Numbered from the stretch's first letter, positions 23,056 to 32,781 are shown. The stretch is DNA of 54,281 nt from Bacillota bacterium (GCA_017889585.1 JAGFZX010000022.1:1-54281); one strand, 5' to 3'. Notes: a model not told the origin generated them from the letters alone. Translations and numbers: made by a program.

Positions 23056-23475
23056 ATGGCTTTTTGGGAATGGCAAGAAACATATTCAATCAATATAAAT
23101 AAATTTGATGTTCATCATCAAAAATTGTTCACATTAATCAATAATTTATATGCCAGTGTGTTTCAATGCAAAGACACATGTCAAAAACAAGTATTGATCA
23201 GAAAAACTCTTGCAGAACTAGTAGACTATACATATTATCATTTTGCACAGGAAGAGGAATTTTTGCTCACTTATGAATATCCAGATTATATGCCTCATAA
23301 AGAAGAACATGAACAATTCAAAAAGCACCTTACGCAATTGATGGAGCAGTATGAAGACGACACATTTGTCTGGTCACTCCCTGTGTTAATCTTTTTAAAA
23401 GATTGGATTAGTTTACATGTTCTAAACACTGACAAACAATATGGGTCGTATCTTAATGAAAAAAACGTGAAGTAA
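23056..23475 (+). CDS. Bacteriohemerythrin
   Basis: A 139-aa single-domain hemerythrin that binds O2 at a non-haem di-iron centre. Ligands in order: His21 (DVHHQKL), His62 and Glu66 (YHFAQEEE), His81 and His85 (HKEEH), His121 and Asp126 (LHVLNTDKQY). All seven family ligands are there. ATG 23056 sits nine bases after AAAGGAG; the ATG six bases earlier is too close. Control by the c-di-GMP riboswitch directly upstream links oxygen binding to the motile-sessile switch, which suits an anaerobe's oxygen-avoidance behaviour. Confidence 0.95.
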   Translation: MAFWEWQETYSININKFDVHHQKLFTLINNLYASVFQCKDTCQKQVLIRKTLAELVDYTYYHFAQEEEFLLTYEYPDYMPHKEEHEQFKKHLTQLMEQYEDDTFVWSLPVLIFLKDWISLHVLNTDKQYGSYLNEKNVK

Positions 23476-23781
23476 TAGCCAAAAACTCCTGCAATAATTC
23501 TTATAGTGTCTCCACTTGTCAAAATGAGGAATTGAATTTTTTGAGATAGATCATCATTTGATTCTACAGATGCTATGCTGTGGCTTCATTGGAATAAGAA
23601 TAGAACAAACTAGGGGCGCATCATCAAGTCCTTGATGGTCTATTTCATAGTTGCAATGTATCACATCTTCCTGGGGGGATCGCTGTATGCCCTAGTTTTA
23701 AATGCGGGAAGCTGTTTACTTTTAATTATCTTCAGCAGAGAATTTATTGCAGAGACGATTTGGTTAGGGAAGGAATTTTTT

Positions 23782-25011
23782 ATGGTAGAAGAAACAATAG
23801 TTCATGTAGCAAGACAACCCATTTTTGATCGCAACCAAAATGTTTTTGGCTACGAACTACTGTTTCGCAGCAAAAAGGGCAATGCTTACGATAGTGTGGA
23901 TGGAGATCAGGCAACTATTAGTGTAATTGTTAATAGTTTTTTGCTAATCGGTATGCAAACAATGACATATGGCAAAAAAGCATTTATTAACTTTACGGCA
24001 AATTCATTGAAAAATAGTATTCCATTCATGTTGCCTAAAGAAATGATTGCTGTGGAGATTTTGGAGGATGTTAAACCTGACGAGAAGATCATCGCTGCTT
24101 GTAAAAAGCTGAAGCAAGAGGGATATTTATTAGTGTTGGATGATTTTATATTTAGGCCAGAATATGGGGCACTCATCGAATTGGCTGATATCATTAAGGT
24201 GGATTTTCGTACTACGCGTTTCGAAGAAAGACAAAGGCTTTTGCAATATTTGCAGAATTATTCTGTAAAATTATTGGCTGAAAAAGTGGAAACACAAGAG
24301 GAGTTTCAGGATGCGCTGCGTATGGGATATTCTTATTTTCAAGGATATTTTTTTTGTAAGCCAGTAGTGGTGTCTCGTAGAGACCTTCTTGGATATAAAA
24401 AAAATTACATTAGTATTTTGGCAGCAATCAATCAGCCCCATTTAGAGTTTGGGCAAATGGAGGCTATTATAAAAAGAGATGTATCATTGTCCTATAAACT
24501 CTTAAAATTTATCAACTCGTCTTTTTTTGGATTACAAAATAAAATTAACTCTCTGCGGCAAGCTTTGACCCTTTTGGGGCAAAAAGATCTGATGAAATGG
24601 GTATCCTTAATGGTGTTAAAAAGCGTTGCCGAAAATAAACCAGGAGAATTGATCCTGAAGTCGCTCATCCGGGCACGCTTTGCGGAAAGTCTGGCCTCAG
24701 GCAAAATGCCGAGACGGCAAGTAGCTGATGCGTTTCTTATGGGCATGTTTTCTCATATTGATGTTTTACTTGACAGGCCGTTGCAAGAGATACTGGATGG
24801 AATTTCTCTGGGTGAAGAGATTAAGGACGCGCTTCTTGGGAAGAGATATAATCAGTTTACTGTATTATATAAGCTGATCCAGGCTTATGAAAGAGGGGAA
24901 TGGGACATTTCTTCTTATTATGCAAATGAAATGGGGCTGGATGAGCAGATTGTTTTGCAATCATATAGGAAATCGTTGACAGAGGCTTATGACTTGCTTA
25001 TGATTAATTGA
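23782..25011 (+). CDS. EAL-HDOD signalling protein (YuxH type)
   Basis: About 409 aa. The N-terminal EAL-like domain starts HVARQPIFDRNQNVFGYELL (Glu25 replaces the start of EAL), with VLDDF, LLAEKVET and YFQGYFFCKP. The usual metal-site ExTE is altered to VEILED, so phosphodiesterase activity is doubtful. The C-terminal HDOD domain begins near residue 210 (RDVSLSYKLLKFINSSFFG, SLRQALTLLGQ). Such proteins act as c-di-GMP-related scaffolds in motility control. I chose ATG 23782 (AAGGAA upstream) because the family N-terminus begins there; the frame is open for 50 codons further up but that part is not homologous. In the spacer 23476-23781 I see only a short hairpin near 23620. Confidence 0.9.
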   Translation: MVEETIVHVARQPIFDRNQNVFGYELLFRSKKGNAYDSVDGDQATISVIVNSFLLIGMQTMTYGKKAFINFTANSLKNSIPFMLPKEMIAVEILEDVKPDEKIIAACKKLKQEGYLLVLDDFIFRPEYGALIELADIIKVDFRTTRFEERQRLLQYLQNYSVKLLAEKVETQEEFQDALRMGYSYFQGYFFCKPVVVSRRDLLGYKKNYISILAAINQPHLEFGQMEAIIKRDVSLSYKLLKFINSSFFGLQNKINSLRQALTLLGQKDLMKWVSLMVLKSVAENKPGELILKSLIRARFAESLASGKMPRRQVADAFLMGMFSHIDVLLDRPLQEILDGISLGEEIKDALLGKRYNQFTVLYKLIQAYERGEWDISSYYANEMGLDEQIVLQSYRKSLTEAYDLLMIN

Positions 25012-25068
25012 AATCGTAATGATTGTAAACTTAAAATTTGTACTCCGATATGAAAAAATGGACATTTT

Positions 25069-25157
25069 TCAGGCAAACCTCATCAGAAGAGAGGGACTTA
25101 AAGCCATGGGTCTACAACTTTTGTTTATGATTATCGGATTGCATGTATGGATATGAT
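25069..25157 (+). ncRNA. Degenerate c-di-GMP-I riboswitch 2
   Basis: It has GGCAAACCTC, GAGGGAC-TTAAAGCC (consensus GGACGCAAAGCC), and ATGGGTCTAC, in correct order, then a poor 3' closing half (GGATTGCATGTATGG). Two substitutions in the most conserved stretch and the weak closing helix suggest altered ligand affinity or decay. It is followed by its own terminator at 25224-25251. Confidence 0.6.
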
Positions 25158-25223
25158 TGCCACCATCGCTCACAAATTACTAGAGGGAGCCTTGGTTAAA
25201 AATTATGTAGGAGATGGATGTGG

Positions 25224-25251
25224 AGGACATGTAGGATATATGTCCTTTTTT
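25224..25251 (+). terminator. Terminator after riboswitch 2
   Basis: AGGACAT (25224-25230) and ATGTCCT (25240-25246) with a run of six T. It could be the expression platform of the degenerate riboswitch or the end of the EAL-HDOD transcript. Confidence 0.75.
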
Positions 25252-25299
25252 ATTGTGAGATTTAAGTCCCAGCAGATCCTATTAAAGTCCTGGAAAAAC

Positions 25300-25329
25300 T
25301 TGACGGATGAATAAATAGTATAATATAAT
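25300..25329 (+). promoter_or_regulatory. Promoter of riboswitch 3 and the chemotaxis cluster
   Basis: TTGACG (25300-25305), 18 bases, TATAAT (25324-25329), about 40 bases before the riboswitch. Confidence 0.65.
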
Positions 25330-25368
25330 ATGATAAAATAGTACATAAATAGACAAAGTTTAATATTG

Positions 25369-25446
25369 TTAGCAAACCTATTGAAAAATAGGGACGCAAA
25401 GCTATGGGTCTACAGTCGCTGGGCGACCAAGACTGCCAGGCCGCCA
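25369..25446 (+). ncRNA. c-di-GMP-I (GEMM) riboswitch 3
   Basis: A textbook match: AGCAAACC, stem CCTATT/AATAGG with GAAA, GGACGCAAAGC, TATGGGTCTACAG, a GC-rich second stem, and GCCAGGCCGCC. A terminator follows at 25471-25497. The cheY-cheA-cheW cluster is the next downstream transcription target, 200 bases away. Confidence 0.93.
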
Positions 25447-25470
25447 TGCTAGTTCACACTGCCATGTTTT

Positions 25471-25497
25471 AGGTCAGGCTGCTCCTGACCTTTTTTT
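25471..25497 (+). terminator. Terminator expression platform of riboswitch 3
   Basis: AGGTCAGG and CCTGACCT around CTGCT, followed by seven T. The spacer from here to 25695 shows no further gene. Confidence 0.88.
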
Positions 25498-25695
25498 GCG
25501 TTTTTTCGATGGTTTCAATTCAGCTCATTGGGATAAAGTTTAGTCAGGGGACTTTCCAGTCAAAGCATTTCGTGTAGAATTATCTTTAGATTAGAAAAAG
25601 GAGCTTAGACGAGGTAAAGGAGAGCCGTGTTTAATAATTAATTAAAGATAACATGATTGCAAGTTGATTATACTTGCCTATGAAAGGATGAAAAT

Positions 25696-26049
25696 ATGAA
25701 AGTACTTATTGTTGATGATGCCGTCTTTATCAGGTTAACGCTCAAAGCAATGTTGGAAAAAAACGGTTACCAAGTAATAGGCGAAGCTGCAAATGGTTCA
25801 GAAGCAATCCTAAAATATAATCAACTTAAACCAGATCTCGTTACAATGGATATAACGATGCCTCAAATGGATGGCATAGCGGCTTTAAAGGCAATAAAAA
25901 AGATGGATCCTAGTGGGAAAGTGGTTATGATATCGGCTATGGGGCAGGAATCTACTGTAAAAGAAGCAATTATTGCTGGTGCAAATGGATTTATCGTAAA
26001 GCCATTTGTTGAAGATCAAGTTATTCGCGGGCTTAGCAAGTTCAAATAG
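25696..26049 (+). CDS. cheY: CheY-type response regulator
   Basis: A 117-aa stand-alone receiver domain. Acid pocket Asp7/Asp8, phospho-acceptor Asp52 (TMDITMPQMDG), Ser80 (ISAMG) and Lys102 (IVKPF) are all in place. It would take phosphate from CheA and act on the flagellar switch or another target. First gene of the chemotaxis cluster, preceded by GGATG/AAAGG at the start. Leader control by the c-di-GMP riboswitch(es) is likely. No flagellar genes occur in the window, so the motor or pilus target is unknown. Confidence 0.95.
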   Translation: MKVLIVDDAVFIRLTLKAMLEKNGYQVIGEAANGSEAILKYNQLKPDLVTMDITMPQMDGIAALKAIKKMDPSGKVVMISAMGQESTVKEAIIAGANGFIVKPFVEDQVIRGLSKFK

Positions 26050-26125
26050 CGATAGGGTTATTGGAAAGGAATTATGCAGTACAGTACTTCCAGTATTTGC
26101 AGTACTTATGTGAGGAGGATTGAAA

Positions 26126-28162
26126 TTGGCCAATAATGATAGCAAAGCTTCAATGCTTGACCTCTTTGTATTTGAAACCAATCAGATGCTGGAACAACTC
26201 GAGCGCCTTATATTAGATAGTGAAAAGTCCGGGGGATTGGAAGTAGCTATCAATGAAGTATTTAGAATTATGCATACACTAAAGGGTTCAGCAGCTATGA
26301 TGATGTTTAATGACATTTGTTCTCTAGCCCATTCTTTAGAAGATGTCTTTTACTATCTTCGCGAGGCCAAGCCCCCAAGAGTAGATTATTCGGAATTGGT
26401 GGATCTCGTTTTAAATGCCGTAGACTTTATCAAAAGCGAAGTGATGAAAATAGAAAATGGCGGAAATCCGAATGGTGATTGTGCGGATATCAGTGAGAGA
26501 AGCAAGGAATTTCTGTCTGCTTTAAAAGCAAATGACCTTAGTTTGACTGATACTTCCCAAAGGCCAGTTAGTAGTGAGCTAAAGCCAAAATATTCTATCG
26601 GTGTAGCCAATATATCTGAGGATGAGGGGAAAAGCAGGTACGAAGCCACAATCTATTTTGACGAAGACTGTGGAATGGAAAATATAAGGGCCTTTACCAT
26701 AGTTCATGAGCTTAGCGACCTTGCTGAAGACATTGTGTATTCACCAAAGGACATTTTAGAAAATGATACTACATCTGATATTATCAAAAATGAAGGTTTC
26801 CAGATAGCATTCGCTACTCAAAATTCTCTGGAAATGGTACAAAAATTTTTCTGTAAAACAATGTTCCTAAAAGAATTCAAATTAAATGCAGTAGCTGATG
26901 CAAACAGCAAAAAACCGAAGCAAAAGAAAACAATTGTTCTAGATGATCCAATTACAAATGAGGCGATGAATTCTATTGTCAAGGAAGTGGAGCAACAGAC
27001 AGAAGGCACGCAGAGTTTTATTAGTGTAAATGTGTCGAAAATGGATATGCTCATGGATTTAGTTGGGGAGCTTGTCATTGCTGAGGCTATGGTAACACAG
27101 AATCCAGAATTGCACGGACTGAGACTTGATAAGTTTTATAAGTCGGCACGGCAGTTAAGAAAGATTACTGGTGAGCTTCAAGATACTGTCATGTCCATCC
27201 GGATGGTTCCTTTATCAGCAACCTTTCACAAGATGAATCGTATCGTCAGAGATATGGTGAGAAAACTCGATAAAAAGGCAGAATTGGAGATTATAGGGGA
27301 ACAAACAGAGGTAGATAAAAATATCATCGAGAGTATATCAGACCCTCTTATGCATTTAATTCGTAATGCAGTGGATCATGGCATTGAACCTGCTCGAGAA
27401 CGAATTGCCCAAGGAAAGTCAGAAGTCGGCAAAATTCGCTTGGAGGCCAAAAGTGCTGGTGGTGATGTCTTGATTATGATACAAGACGACGGCGGAGGTC
27501 TGAAAAAAGAAAAGATTCTGAGAAAAGCGTTGGAACGTGGTCTGATTGAAAAGGGCGATATTTCCTTAACTGATAGTCAGATTTATTCCTTCATTTTGCA
27601 ACCTGGTTTTTCCACCAATGATATTGTGACAGAGTTCTCTGGCCGGGGAGTCGGTATGGACGTGGTGGCCAGGAATATTGAAAAAGTTGGTGGAAGGATT
27701 AGTGTTGATAGTATCGCTGGTGAAGGAACAACAATGTCTATACGGATTCCGCTTACCCTTGCAATCATTGACGGGATGAATGTGAAGGTTGGAGGGGCCA
27801 ATTATACTATACCTATTATCGCGATAAAAGAGTCCTTTCGCTTGAAAGACCAAAACCTGATAAAAGACACGGACAATAATGAAATGATCATGATACGGGG
27901 GGAATGCCACCCTGTTTTACGTCTCTATGAAAGGTTTCAGGTCCAGACAGCAGTAACAGATTTAAGGGAAGGAATAATGGTTATGGTAGAGGCTGATGGA
28001 AAAGGCATTTGTTTATTTGCTGACGCCTTATTAGGGCAGCAGCAGGTCGTGGTTAAAGCTCTGCCTACATATATCAAAAAGACCAAGGGGATAGCAGGAT
28101 GCACTTTGCTCGGGAATGGCGGTGTAAGTTTGATACTAGATGTAGCTGGCCTGAATTCTTAA
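26126..28162 (+). CDS. cheA: Chemotaxis histidine kinase CheA
   Basis: About 678 aa with the full order of domains: Hpt with phosphorylated His50 (RIMHTLKGSAAM), a P2-like CheY/CheB-binding region (about 155-260), dimerisation helices (MDMLMDLVGELVIAEAM), ATPase with the N box (LMHLIRNAVDHGIEP), G boxes (DDGGGL, FSGRGVGMDVV), and a C-terminal CheW-like domain (VVVKALP near the end). TTG 26126 stands seven bases after GAGGAGG; an earlier TTG at 26120 is too near the ribosome site. It autophosphorylates under control of the receptor and passes phosphate to CheY and CheB. Confidence 0.96.
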   Translation: MANNDSKASMLDLFVFETNQMLEQLERLILDSEKSGGLEVAINEVFRIMHTLKGSAAMMMFNDICSLAHSLEDVFYYLREAKPPRVDYSELVDLVLNAVDFIKSEVMKIENGGNPNGDCADISERSKEFLSALKANDLSLTDTSQRPVSSELKPKYSIGVANISEDEGKSRYEATIYFDEDCGMENIRAFTIVHELSDLAEDIVYSPKDILENDTTSDIIKNEGFQIAFATQNSLEMVQKFFCKTMFLKEFKLNAVADANSKKPKQKKTIVLDDPITNEAMNSIVKEVEQQTEGTQSFISVNVSKMDMLMDLVGELVIAEAMVTQNPELHGLRLDKFYKSARQLRKITGELQDTVMSIRMVPLSATFHKMNRIVRDMVRKLDKKAELEIIGEQTEVDKNIIESISDPLMHLIRNAVDHGIEPARERIAQGKSEVGKIRLEAKSAGGDVLIMIQDDGGGLKKEKILRKALERGLIEKGDISLTDSQIYSFILQPGFSTNDIVTEFSGRGVGMDVVARNIEKVGGRISVDSIAGEGTTMSIRIPLTLAIIDGMNVKVGGANYTIPIIAIKESFRLKDQNLIKDTDNNEMIMIRGECHPVLRLYERFQVQTAVTDLREGIMVMVEADGKGICLFADALLGQQQVVVKALPTYIKKTKGIAGCTLLGNGGVSLILDVAGLNS

Positions 28163-28251
28163 TGTGGCTTTATATAGAGAGAGAGGACTGTAACATCTAA
28201 ACTGTAGGTTTGCAATAAAGAGATAAGTAAAATACAGAAAGGAGATATTCC

Positions 28252-28749
28252 ATGTCTGAGATTGCTGCAAGTGGGTTAGAAGATGGAGAAGATACGCAAA
28301 AGGACAAGTTTTTGACCTTTTCCTTGGGAACTGAAGTCTATGGTATCGAAATTAAATTTGTCACTGAGATTATCGGAATGCAGTCCGTGACGGAAATACC
28401 CGATCTTCCAGATTACGTAAAGGGTATTATTAACCTAAGGGGGAAAATTATTCCCGTCATCGATGTAAGGCTGCGATTTAAGAAAGTGTATCGAGAGTAT
28501 AATGATCGCACTTGCATTGTAGTAGTGGATATAAAGGGTGTTACGCTAGGACTAATCGTGGACGCTGTGGAAGAAGTACTGACCATTGCGGAGCAGGAGA
28601 TTGTTCTGCCACCACAGTTGGAGAATGGCAGTTATCATCAGAGATTTATCAAAGGGATAGGTAAAGTGGGCAAAGAGGTAAAGCTAATTCTTGATAGTGA
28701 TCGATTATTAACTGATAACGAAATGAACAGTTTGGAACGAGTTTGTTAG
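28252..28749 (+). CDS. cheW: Chemotaxis coupling protein CheW
   Basis: A 165-aa CheW domain linking the receptor to CheA. FLTFSLGTEVYGIEIKFVTE and EIPDLPDYVKGIINLRGKII then PVIDVRLRF are the typical coupling surfaces, with LIVDAVEEVLTI in the second barrel. A short acidic N-terminal extension is present. Strong ribosome site AAAGGAG before ATG. It lies between cheA and the receptor gene in the same direction. Confidence 0.96.
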   Translation: MSEIAASGLEDGEDTQKDKFLTFSLGTEVYGIEIKFVTEIIGMQSVTEIPDLPDYVKGIINLRGKIIPVIDVRLRFKKVYREYNDRTCIVVVDIKGVTLGLIVDAVEEVLTIAEQEIVLPPQLENGSYHQRFIKGIGKVGKEVKLILDSDRLLTDNEMNSLERVC

Positions 28750-28785
28750 AGATGGTCGGATAAATTGTAAAGGAAGGCGAAAAAA

Positions 28786-30510
28786 ATGATGAAGTGGTTT
28801 AAGAATCTTAAAATTGCTAACAAGCTTATTATTACGTTTCTTTTTGTTGCCGCAATCGCGGGGATAGTAGGTGCGGTGGGTATATTTAATCTATCCAAAT
28901 TGTCTCAGGCAGATATAGAATTGTATGAAAATTATACTGTACCTATGGAACAAATGGGCGATATTAGTGAAGCATATCAAAAAGGCCGTGTTAGTTTCAG
29001 AGACATGCTCCTGGCAAAAGATGTGAGTATCCAAACGCAAAAAATAAAAAGCTTTAATGACTCTATCAGTAAAATGAAAGAGGGAAGTAACGAGATTGGC
29101 AAAACATTAGTGAGCGATGACGGTCGTAAATTGCATAAGACCCTTAATGATACCATTGCTCAATATGAATCCTACTCAAAGGCATTATTCCCCATGCTCC
29201 AGGCAGGTCAAGTAGCGCAAGTAAACCAATTGATGCAGACAGAGGGTGTTCGAATTGCAGATACTATGGAAGATACACTCAATAAGTTAAGTACAATGAA
29301 AATAGAGTTGGCAAAACAAAAAGCAACAACCAATCGGTCGGATGCGAATAAAGCCATACTTTTTATGATAGTTCTCGTTGTTGCTAGTATTGTTATAGCT
29401 ACTGCTCTTGGCATTTATATTGCTAGGTCAATTTCTCAGCCAGTCAAAGAAATTGTCGATGTTGCTGGCAAGATTGCTGATGGCGATTTAAATGTTGAAG
29501 TTAATGTTAAAACTAGGGATGAAATCGGTCAGTTAGCCCAAATCTTCAATATAATGGCAGGTAATATCAATCGAGCCATGACGAGTATCAATGAGGCCGC
29601 AGAACAGGTAGCTGCAGGTGCTCAGCAAATTGCTGCGTCTGGAGAAGTCTTATCTCAAGGGTCTACCGAACAGGCTAGTTCTATTGAAGAGATCACTGCT
29701 TCCATGACGCAAGTAGCTGTGCAGACAAAACAGAATGCAGTGAATGCTAATCAGGCCAATGAATTGACCATGTCTTCTAAGAAACAGGCTATAGAAGGCA
29801 ATACGCAAATGCAAGAAATGATTAAGGCGATGACTGAGATTAACGAATCATCGACCAATATATCCAAAATTATTAAGGTTATTGACGAAATTGCATTCCA
29901 AACCAATATCCTGGCTCTCAATGCAGCAGTAGAAGCAGCTAGAGCGGGGCAACATGGAAAAGGATTTGCTGTGGTGGCCGAGGAAGTCAGAAATTTAGCT
30001 GCCAGAAGTGCGAATGCAGCGAAGGAAACAACGGCAATGATTGAGGGATCAATCAAAAAGGTGGATATCGGAACAAAGATCGCCAACGATACAGCGCAAG
30101 CACTGAATGGTATTGTAGATGGTGTAGCTAAGGCTGCGGAGCTTGTTGGTAATATTGCAGCAGCCTCTAACGAACAAGCTTCAGCGATCTCTCAAATTAA
30201 CCAAGCGATCAATCAAGTATCACATGTAGTACAAACTAACTCAGCAACAGCAGAGGAAAGTGCTTCCGCGAGCGAAGAATTATCGAGTCAAGCCGAGATT
30301 ATGAGGGACAATGTAGCTAAGTTTAAATTGAAGCAAACTAATCATGGCTTCAAGGCTAGCGAAGGAGTAAGCCCAGATGTGTTACGGGCAATTGAAAATA
30401 TGATAGATAAAAAGAAATATAAGCAAGAAAGGCGTGAAGATAACTACGAACTAGCACTGACTTCCAAAAGGAAGATTGATCTTGATGATAGAGAATTTGG
30501 TAAGTACTAG
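28786..30510 (+). CDS. Methyl-accepting chemotaxis protein
   Basis: A 574-aa transmembrane receptor. Helix 1 is at about residues 10-32; the extracytoplasmic region is an all-helical four-helix-bundle type sensor (residues 33-190); helix 2 is at about 191-212; then HAMP ([20 protein letters not shown]), and the long coiled-coil signalling domain with the hairpin tip [22 protein letters not shown]-rich heptads around it offer methylation sites for CheR. There is no C-terminal CheR-docking pentapeptide; instead a charged tail. Ligand unknown. It is built into the che operon, so it is probably the main receptor of this pathway. Confidence 0.95.
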   Translation: MMKWFKNLKIANKLIITFLFVAAIAGIVGAVGIFNLSKLSQADIELYENYTVPMEQMGDISEAYQKGRVSFRDMLLAKDVSIQTQKIKSFNDSISKMKEGSNEIGKTLVSDDGRKLHKTLNDTIAQYESYSKALFPMLQAGQVAQVNQLMQTEGVRIADTMEDTLNKLSTMKIELAKQKATTNRSDANKAILFMIVLVVASIVIATALGIYIARSISQPVKEIVDVAGKIADGDLNVEVNVKTRDEIGQLAQIFNIMAGNINRAMTSINEAAEQVAAGAQQIAASGEVLSQGSTEQASSIEEITASMTQVAVQTKQNAVNANQANELTMSSKKQAIEGNTQMQEMIKAMTEINESSTNISKIIKVIDEIAFQTNILALNAAVEAARAGQHGKGFAVVAEEVRNLAARSANAAKETTAMIEGSIKKVDIGTKIANDTAQALNGIVDGVAKAAELVGNIAAASNEQASAISQINQAINQVSHVVQTNSATAEESASASEELSSQAEIMRDNVAKFKLKQTNHGFKASEGVSPDVLRAIENMIDKKKYKQERREDNYELALTSKRKIDLDDREFGKY

Positions 30511-30612
30511 TCGGTAAACGGAAAGAAGATAAATTTTAATGATAAGAGTTTGACAAGTCTTAGTAGTATTTACAAAGTGTATCATAAGATATTATCGGCT
30601 CTTTTTTTACAT

Positions 30613-31446
30613 TTGAAAGGGGGGGGAACCATAAGGGAAATAACAGAAGCGGAATTTAGTAAACTTGTTGGCTTTATTAAGCAGAACTATGGAATCAACC
30701 TATTGCAAAAAAAGACTCTGGTTCATGGTCGCCTGAGTAACTACATAGCGCAGAGCGGTTTTATTAGTTTTTCTGAATATTTCTCCTATGTAGAAAATGA
30801 CCCTACGGGTAAGGCCGGAGTAACCTTGATAAACAAGCTTACAACAAATCATACCTACTTTCTACGGGAACCTCAGCACTTCAAATTCCTAGAGCGAGTG
30901 GCCTTGCCTCAGTTTGCTGCAACTGAGCATGCAACGAAAGATTTGCGAGTTTGGAGTGCCGGGTGCTCTACAGGAGAAGAACCATATACCTTGGCAATGA
31001 TGATAGACTCCTTTTTTGGAACTGAAAAATATCGATGGGATACAAAGGTTTTGGCAACAGATATTTCCACATCTGTTTTAGAAACGGCAAAGAACGCAAT
31101 ATATCCCACCCAGCAGCTGGAACTGCTGCCAGATAGTTGGCGGGTGAAATATTTTCGCAAAATCAATGTGGAAGCCAGCGTTTTAACTGAAGCAATTCGA
31201 CGTGAGGTTATATTTAGGCGGTTTAATCTTATGAATGAAATATTTCCTTTTAAGAAGAAGTTTCATCTTATTTTATGCCGCAATGTTATGATATATTTTG
31301 ATGCAGAGACCAAGCGAGAATTGATCAATAAGTTTTATGAGCATATGGAGCCAGGAGGGTATTTGTTTGTTGGACATTCTGAGTCGGTTAATCGCTATGA
31401 GAGTAAATATCAGTTTGTAGCACCTGCTGTTTACAGAAAGGTATAG
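30613..31446 (+). CDS. cheR: Chemotaxis protein methyltransferase CheR
   Basis: A SAM-dependent methyltransferase acting on receptor glutamates. An N-terminal helical domain (EITEAEFSKLVGFIKQNYGI) is followed by the Rossmann core with the SAM motif VWSAGCSTGEEPYTLAMMI, LATDIST, and the late motif FHLILCRNVMIYFD, GGYLFVGHSES. The family start falls at 30631, where the codon is ATA (ATA AGG GAA ATA ACA), six bases after a run of eight G. The only standard start nearby is TTG 30613, before the G-run, used here as the coordinate; TTG 30550 is less likely. Either ATA initiates or the G-run is translated. Confidence 0.92.
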   Translation: MKGGGTIREITEAEFSKLVGFIKQNYGINLLQKKTLVHGRLSNYIAQSGFISFSEYFSYVENDPTGKAGVTLINKLTTNHTYFLREPQHFKFLERVALPQFAATEHATKDLRVWSAGCSTGEEPYTLAMMIDSFFGTEKYRWDTKVLATDISTSVLETAKNAIYPTQQLELLPDSWRVKYFRKINVEASVLTEAIRREVIFRRFNLMNEIFPFKKKFHLILCRNVMIYFDAETKRELINKFYEHMEPGGYLFVGHSESVNRYESKYQFVAPAVYRKV

Positions 31447-31451
31447 AAATT

Positions 31452-32492
31452 ATGAATAACAATAAACGGAAGATTCGAGTATTAGTGGTAGATGATTCTA
31501 TCGTTTTTCGAGAAACATTAGCGCGGCAAATTGCACAAGATCCATTAATTGAAGTTGTGGCAAAGGCATCTGACCCATATATGGCTAGGGATAAAATTTT
31601 GGAGTTCGAGCCTGATGTTATGACCCTAGACGTAGAGATGCCTCGTATGAGCGGAATCGAGTTTTTAAAAAGACTGATACCTCAGTATCCTATACCCGTT
31701 GTTGTGGTAAGTGCCGTAAGCCAAAGTGTATTCGATGCTTTAAACGCTGGTGCAGTTGATTTTGTCACAAAACCAGATCCACTTGGTGAACGGGGAGTTG
31801 AGGCGTTTGTCAGTGAGCTGATAGTTAAAATCAAAATTGCATCTACGGCTAAGGTGGCGACGCAAAAAGGAAATGCTATTACAGCGTCTAGTAATCAAGG
31901 GACTGGCTTAGTGAAACAAAACTCTATTATTGCGATTGGCGCTTCCACCGGCGGGACTGAGGCTATTGAAAGGGTGCTCAAAGGATTTCCTGTCAATATG
32001 CCGGGTACGGTTATTGTACAGCATATGCCACCTGTTTTCACTGCATTATTTGCTGCCCGGTTGAATAACTCCTGCGCAGTTGAGGTAAAGGAAGCCAAAA
32101 CAGGAGATCTGGTGCTGCCAGGCCGAGTATTAATCGCTCCTGGGGATTATCATATGCGTATTAAAAAGGCAAATAATTATTACATAGTAGAATGCTTTCA
32201 TGGCGAGAAGGTTAATGGACATTGTCCAGCTGTAGATATCCTTTTTCATTCTGTTGCTGAGCACGTTGGGAAGAATGCTATCGGAGTTATTCTGACAGGT
32301 ATGGGGAATGATGGTGCTAGCGGTTTGCTTGCCCTTCGTAAATCTGGAGCCATTACCTTAGGCCAAGATGAGCGTTCTTCGATTGTCTATGGTATGCCCA
32401 AGGTAGCTTTTAATATTGGAGCTGTTCAAGAACAGATCTCCCTTGACTTTATTTCGCGAAAAATATATACCTTGGTAGGCAGCAGGCGATAG
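31452..32492 (+). CDS. cheB: Chemotaxis protein-glutamate methylesterase CheB
   Basis: 346 aa. The N-terminal receiver has Asp60 (TLDVEMPRMSG) and KPD. A variable linker (about 125-155) leads to the esterase domain with the catalytic triad Ser165 (GASTGGTEA), His191 (QHMPPVFT) and Asp287 (TGMGNDGASG). It removes methyl groups from, and deamidates, receptor residues, opposing CheR. It starts five bases after cheR ends. Last recognisable gene of the cluster. The following spacer to 32781 holds only a hairpin (CGCCATTT/AAATGGCG, about 32692-32730) without T-run. Confidence 0.96.
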   Translation: MNNNKRKIRVLVVDDSIVFRETLARQIAQDPLIEVVAKASDPYMARDKILEFEPDVMTLDVEMPRMSGIEFLKRLIPQYPIPVVVVSAVSQSVFDALNAGAVDFVTKPDPLGERGVEAFVSELIVKIKIASTAKVATQKGNAITASSNQGTGLVKQNSIIAIGASTGGTEAIERVLKGFPVNMPGTVIVQHMPPVFTALFAARLNNSCAVEVKEAKTGDLVLPGRVLIAPGDYHMRIKKANNYYIVECFHGEKVNGHCPAVDILFHSVAEHVGKNAIGVILTGMGNDGASGLLALRKSGAITLGQDERSSIVYGMPKVAFNIGAVQEQISLDFISRKIYTLVGSRR

Positions 32493-32781
32493 CGCTAGTT
32501 TCAAAGATATTATTAAATCGCCTCTCAAGTATGCTGCAACGATCGTTGCTATTCCTAAAATGATTTATAGTGGAACTCTTTCAGGCAAAACAATACTTTG
32601 CGAAGTAAGTATTTAAACAATAGTGCTTGGATTTGATAGCTTTGAAACTGCCAATAGAACGATTATAAAGTATAGTGGTGATTTATGAAATCCGCCATTT
32701 CCGACGCAGGTTTTCCCATGAAAATGGCGAATAAGTATTAGATGAATATGCAACATTTTAAGATGTAGGGAGAGATGATTT

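Noticed and set aside
23632..23781. N-terminal membrane extension of the EAL-HDOD protein
   Set aside because: The family N-terminus starts at 23782 with its own ribosome site; the 50 codons before it lack one and run through a hairpin.
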